A stretch of DNA of 25,685 nucleotides, from NCBI GenBank assembly GCA_900556525.1, contig USOZ01000005.1, positions 1-25,685 of the forward strand, read 5' to 3'. Numbering within the stretch: the first letter of the stretch is position 1; every line of letters begins with the position of its first letter. The DNA comes from an uncultured Oscillospiraceae bacterium (GTDB lineage Bacteria; Bacillota; Clostridia; Oscillospirales; Ruminococcaceae). Shown here piece by piece: positions 22,543 to 25,685 of this stretch. The notes under the pieces were generated by a model, which had not been told where the DNA came from, made no database searches, and saw only the letters and a program-made list of their open reading frames with translations. The translations under genes and the position numbers were made by a program.

Positions 22543-23958
22543 TTAATTTCCCAATTTTTCTATGTTATTGTATATTCTTCTTGTAATTTTGCTGCAAACC
22601 TCATACACACCGAATTTATCGCGTTTTGGATTTGCTCCTGTTGTCATTACAACGACAACGTCGCCTGTTTCGGGATTGTACGAAGCCATTGAAATTGCGC
22701 CGTAAGCATTTCCCGTGTGATAGTACAGCTTGTCTGCTCCATATCGCTTTTTCACATATCTGAGAGCCATGCACTGCGTAAATTTACCGCCGTTTTCAGT
22801 AGCTTTAAATAAGTGTTCTTCTATAGCTCTTACGGATTCTTCAGATAAGATTCGCTTACCGCCGTATTCGCCGTCATTTGAAAGGATATAGAAAAGCTTC
22901 GCAATGTCCTTTGCGGAAGCAGTAAGGCTTCCCGCATGAATACTTACATTATTTCCGGGACTTTTAGCGCTCGAAATCGCCTTCGCTTCCGCAACAGTCC
23001 GTTCAACTCCTCCGTCGGACTCGTAAAGCGTTGCAAGTCTGGGATTTCCCGAAAAATTGCCCGAATAGAAGCTCGCGTCCACGCCGATAGGTTCAAAGAA
23101 ATTCTCCTTCATGTATTCGTCTACCGTTGTATCTGCCGCAAGTTCAAGCGTAGAGCCTGCAACCCCTATTGCGTAATTATTATACGACCACATTGACGGA
23201 TCACCTGGCGTTCCGTCCAGATAACTGTTCTCATCCATAAGCTGCTTTCTTGTCTTTTTCATCTTCCCTTTAAAAGCAAGATAGCGAAGCGTTGAAGTGT
23301 GAGAAAAAAGATTTTTAAGGGTAACACTTTTCGGAAATTCTTTTCCCCAGTATTCGCTTATGTCAGCACCGAGGTCAACAAGTCCCTCTTCCTGCATTTT
23401 TAAAGCACACATCGCAACCGCAACCTTGCTTATAGAAGCGGTCCTTATCTTGGTATTTGCAGTCATTGTCTTTGTATTGCGCGTCGCATAGCCATAATTC
23501 CAATTGAAAACCTTTCCGTCGCTTGCACGGATAACAGCGACCTGCATACCGATTGCATGATAATCGTCGGCGATCGAATTAAGATAATCCTGAATTTTTT
23601 CATTGACTTTGCTCCCGCTTTTATCAGTCAAGGCAGGCTCGGCGTTGCCTGTTATGTTTCTTTCAAAGCGATGGGCATAATCCGAGGAGATCCATACATC
23701 TCCGTCGGAATTATCAACCCCTATTTTGTACCACATTGTCCCGTCGGAACTGAAAGCTGTTCCAAGACACGGATATTTTGCACCGTATTTTGCTTTTCCA
23801 AGTTTATCATATGTAACCCCCGGACCGCTGCGAACGTTGACATTCTCGGAAAGTGCTTTTATATAGTATTTGCTCTCGGCGCCTGCGGGAGTAACAAACG
23901 ATATTACCGATATTGTTACCGCTAAAAACGCCGCAGCAATTCTTTTAACTGCCCTCAA
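22543..23958 (-). CDS. Secreted SH3b domain plus beta-lactamase-fold serine hydrolase
   Basis: A 471-residue exported protein. A signal peptide (MRAVKRIAAAFLAVTISV, cleavage likely after AGA near residue 27) is followed by a bacterial SH3 domain (about 30-97, with NVNVRSGPGVTYDKLG), which usually binds the cell wall. The beta-lactamase/class C-like serine hydrolase domain runs from about 115 to the end, with SISK at 175-178 (nucleophile Ser175, Lys178), YNN at 259-261 and HTG near residue 424. Such proteins act as D,D-carboxypeptidases, esterases or D-amino-acid amidases; a true resistance beta-lactamase is unlikely. The start is TTG, eight bases after AGGAGGG. It heads a probable operon with azlC and azlD. 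Confidence 0.9.
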   Translation of the reverse strand: MRAVKRIAAAFLAVTISVISFVTPAGAESKYYIKALSENVNVRSGPGVTYDKLGKAKYGAKYPCLGTAFSSDGTMWYKIGVDNSDGDVWISSDYAHRFERNITGNAEPALTDKSGSKVNEKIQDYLNSIADDYHAIGMQVAVIRASDGKVFNWNYGYATRNTKTMTANTKIRTASISKVAVAMCALKMQEEGLVDLGADISEYWGKEFPKSVTLKNLFSHTSTLRYLAFKGKMKKTRKQLMDENSYLDGTPGDPSMWSYNNYAIGVAGSTLELAADTTVDEYMKENFFEPIGVDASFYSGNFSGNPRLATLYESDGGVERTVAEAKAISSAKSPGNNVSIHAGSLTASAKDIAKLFYILSNDGEYGGKRILSEESVRAIEEHLFKATENGGKFTQCMALRYVKKRYGADKLYYHTGNAYGAISMASYNPETGDVVVVMTTGANPKRDKFGVYEVCSKITRRIYNNIEKLGN

Positions 23959-23987
23959 ATCAAAAACCCTCCTTTTCTATATGTAAT

Positions 23988-24016
23988 AAGTTATCACAAA
24001 ATGCGGATTTTGTCAA
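23988..24016 (-). promoter_or_regulatory. Promoter of the serine hydrolase-azlCD operon
   Basis: A perfect TTGACA (24016-24011), a 17-base spacer and TAACTT (23993-23988). The weak -10 is compensated by a TGA extended -10. Confidence 0.7.
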
Positions 24017-24096
24017 TAACTGCCGTAAAAGCAGAACTAAAAAACAGGTCTAAAGAGACAAATAGGAAACCTTTTGAGAATTTTTTCAAAAAAGAC

Positions 24097-24125
24097 TTGA
24101 CATTTTTTTGGATATGTGATAATAT
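24097..24125 (+). promoter_or_regulatory. Promoter of the tRNA-Ser operon
   Basis: A perfect TTGACA (24097-24102), a 17-base spacer and TAATAT (24120-24125) with a TGA extended -10, about 35 bases before the first tRNA. Confidence 0.75.
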
Positions 24126-24160
24126 ATATAAGCGGTTGATTTAAAAGTCAGCAGCAACTC

Positions 24161-24249
<89 letters not shown>

Positions 24250-24281
24250 TTTTTAATTTAATACAAATGAAATTGGCACTT

Positions 24282-24371
24282 GCAGAAATACCCAAGTGGT
24301 GAAGGGGCTCCCCTGCTAAGGGAGTAGGTCGGGAAACCGGCGCGAGGGTTCAAATCCCTCTTTCTGCGCCA
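24282..24371 (+). tRNA. tRNA-Ser (anticodon GCU)
   Basis: A 90-base class II tRNA 32 bases after the first. The acceptor arm GCAGAAA pairs with TTTCTGC, followed by discriminator G and an encoded CCA. The anticodon stem CTCCC/GGGAG encloses CTGCTAA, giving anticodon GCT, which reads AGU and AGC. The variable arm TAGGTCGGGAAACCGGCGC and T arm GAGGGTTCAAATCCCTC are intact. Confidence 0.97.
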
Positions 24372-24376
24372 AACAT

Positions 24377-24420
24377 AAACCGTCTATTTACGTCAAATCA
24401 CGTAGATAGGCGGTTTTCTT
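24377..24420 (+). terminator. Intrinsic terminator of the tRNA-Ser operon
   Basis: A 17-bp stem (24377-24393 with 24400-24416; two G-T wobbles) with loop CAAATC ends in TTTTCTTT. This is the longest terminator stem in the window. Confidence 0.92.
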
Positions 24421-24445
24421 TATCTATCGAAAATATAAAGTATCG

Positions 24446-24691
24446 TCAAAAACAATAAAATATGCCACGGAACTCCCCGCCAAGTGGGTGTGTCCATATG
24501 AGATGTTTACAGATGCCGCTGTTATTGAATGAACCTGCATCTACCCCGACATTGCACTTCATTCCAAACTTCCATTCATTTTCCTTTTTTGTCTGATGCA
24601 TTTCGGGATCACGCTTTTTCTCGATCATGTGACGGAATTTCAGAAATGTTGTTGCATCGGGGACTTGCTCATTCACACAATCTGTTTTCAT
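24446..24691 (-). pseudogene. Decayed IS5-type transposase remnant
   Basis: The reading frame joins two separated blocks of an IS5-family DDE transposase. The first, [19 protein letters not shown], belongs to the region before the catalytic core. The second, [19 protein letters not shown] followed by VGVDAG, lies just before and at the start of the DDE core, where intact enzymes read GVDA-x-[ST]-G. The stretch of roughly 80 residues normally between them is missing, and after VDAGS the frame runs into unrelated residues and a stop. Nothing matching the rest of the catalytic domain follows, and no complete terminal inverted repeats are visible. This is an internally deleted, 3'-truncated relic lying directly after the tRNA-Ser terminator. 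Confidence 0.8.
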
Positions 24692-24782
24692 AAATTGCGG
24701 AAAGCATAGCTGTCATATACATCAGATCCTTTTTAAAGTTCCGTCAAATCGGGCATGTGCGGTTTATGTGCTGAATTTCTCG

Positions 24783-25220
24783 TTATAAAGCTTCCTTTTC
24801 CGCAAGCTTTTCATATCGTATAAAATTGGTTATAAAAACAACGCCTGCCGATGCCAATGCACAGCCAAGACCCGAATAAAAAAATGCAATGAACACATCG
24901 GGGAAGATGCCTGTCGCTCTGAATCCGATACCTCCGCCCATCATAAATGCCATTATCATATATGCTTTAAGGTCAAAGAAATTCCAGAAAGGCTTTTTGT
25001 CCTCATAACCCATGATCCTCCCGGTATGTTTTTTGCTCATTTTGAGAAACATCATTCCAAATACGGCAAATACGATGACCGAAAGCAGAATGAGAAACCA
25101 TTTCATTTCGATCAGCTGATACGAAAGCACTCCAAGCCTCGCAACGTTAAATCCTGCAATGAGCCAGACTATACCCGCTATCAGCAGCAAGGTTCGTTTT
25201 TTTACAAGAAACATTTTCAT
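24783..25220 (-). CDS. Small polytopic membrane protein of unknown function
   Basis: A 145-residue protein with four predicted membrane segments: about residues 9-30 (TLLLIAGIVWLIAGF), 38-58 (WFLILLSVIVFAVFGMMFL), 85-108 (AYMIMAFMMGGGIGF) and 113-133 (FIAFFYSGLGCALASAGVVF). Loops are basic and the C-terminus is charged. I do not recognise the family. The start is the ATG at 25220, which overlaps the MarR stop (ATGA) and has AAAGGA nine bases upstream; the frame stays open to 25292 but that part lies within the regulator gene. Translational coupling to a MarR regulator suggests it is controlled by that protein, perhaps as a transport or stress-related membrane factor; this is inference. Confidence 0.75.
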   Translation of the reverse strand: MKMFLVKKRTLLLIAGIVWLIAGFNVARLGVLSYQLIEMKWFLILLSVIVFAVFGMMFLKMSKKHTGRIMGYEDKKPFWNFFDLKAYMIMAFMMGGGIGFRATGIFPDVFIAFFYSGLGCALASAGVVFITNFIRYEKLAEKEAL

Positions 25221-25660
25221 TCTCCCATTTCCTTTAAATTTTTCAAACATTCCTCCGCATTTCCGCAGATCTTGACGAATACGGAACTGCATATGGTCAT
25301 TTCCTCTTCGGACAATCCTTTGAACAGGCTTTCGGCGAATTTTTTCTGTATATCCAAGCCTTCACTGACTATCTCCCGAGCGTTATCAAGCAGAATGATC
25401 TCAATATGCTTTTTGTTTCCGGGGCTTGCTTCTTTTTTTATAAGGTGCTTATCTTCAAGCATTTTTAAAGAAGTTGAAACGTGGGATTTGGTCGATTTGC
25501 GGATCTTAACAATATCAGCGGCTGTATTGTAATCCGGATCTCTGCAGAGAAACATAAGAATATCATATTCCATACGGGTCAGACCGAATTTATCGCACAC
25601 TGTTTTTGTAAGCTCTTCATAATAGCATGTTATCGTTTTATGTTTATCCCAAAAAAACAA
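25217..25660 (-). CDS. MarR-family transcriptional regulator
   Basis: A 147-residue winged helix-turn-helix regulator. Helices LTRMEYDILMFLCRDP, TAADIVKIRKSTKSHVSTSLKMLEDKHLI and the wing KKEASPGNKKHIEIILLDNA have the order and spacing of the MarR fold, flanked by N- and C-terminal dimerisation helices. The start is TTG at 25660 with GAGGAG at 25671-25676; no ATG offers a better site. The promoter would be off the right edge. It overlaps the downstream membrane protein gene by four bases. The ligand is unknown. Confidence 0.88.
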   Translation of the reverse strand: MFFWDKHKTITCYYEELTKTVCDKFGLTRMEYDILMFLCRDPDYNTAADIVKIRKSTKSHVSTSLKMLEDKHLIKKEASPGNKKHIEIILLDNAREIVSEGLDIQKKFAESLFKGLSEEEMTICSSVFVKICGNAEECLKNLKEMGE

Positions 25661-25685
25661 AAGTATATCTCTCCTCTCACCATCG

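Noticed and set aside
22543..23958. Calling the serine hydrolase a beta-lactamase resistance gene
   Set aside because: SxxK, YxN and HTG occur across the whole penicillin-binding superfamily; the SH3b domain and context point to cell-wall metabolism.

Overview
This window looks like chromosomal DNA of a low-to-moderate GC Gram-positive bacterium of the class Clostridia, probably an Oscillospiraceae/Ruminococcaceae-type gut organism. The evidence is the miaB-ylbF-mutS-mutL gene order, a long-form ribosome hibernation factor, RNase M5, consensus housekeeping-type promoters (TTGACA-N17-TATAAT), strong AGGAGG ribosome binding sites and frequent TTG starts. The genus assignment is inference. All protein genes but two (hpf and one small ORF) lie on the minus strand; the two tRNA genes are on the plus strand. 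Most of the window is core genome.

Layout, read along the minus-strand transcripts. (1) 6271-1: a promoter drives miaB (tRNA modification), a ylbF-like gene with a cysteine-rich tail, mutS and mutL (mismatch repair; mutL runs off the left edge). A terminator-like hairpin pair sits between ylbF and mutS. (2) 6381-7039, plus strand: hpf, monocistronic, with a leader hairpin and its own terminator. (3) 8519-7038: a LysR-type regulator and a GNAT acetyltransferase; a small unknown gene (8587-8802) is divergent from them. (4) 10721-8840: an Mrp/ApbC-type ATPase, a C_GCAxxG_C_C family protein and a NUDIX hydrolase. (5) 20097-10728: one tightly packed nine-kilobase run of alaS, a HIT protein, comEC, holA, rnmV, then an MBOAT acyltransferase and a DHHW/AlgX-like protein. 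alaS is preceded by a short translatable leader mini-ORF. (6) 20977-20108: an amidohydrolase with its own promoter. (7) 21376-21162: no protein gene, but a strong promoter, a structured stretch of about 180 nt and a textbook intrinsic terminator, i.e. an independent small RNA gene of unidentified family. (8) 24016-21472: an SH3b/beta-lactamase-fold secreted serine hydrolase followed by azlC and azlD (branched-chain amino acid exporter type). (9) 24097-24420, plus strand: a two-gene tRNA-Ser operon (UGA, GCU) with its own promoter and a very strong terminator. (10) 24446-24760: the decayed remnant of an IS5-type transposase. (11) 25660-24783: a MarR-type regulator overlapping a small four-helix membrane protein.

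The genes mostly serve information processing (mismatch repair, tRNA charging and modification, clamp loading, 5S rRNA maturation, ribosome hibernation), DNA uptake and cell-surface modification. I found no CRISPR array, phage, toxin-antitoxin module or biosynthetic cluster. The points most worth following up are the unassigned small RNA gene, the alaS leader mini-ORF, the hairpins in front of mutS, the small unknown ORF, and a ComEC whose C-terminal metallo-beta-lactamase-like domain has lost its metal-binding motif.
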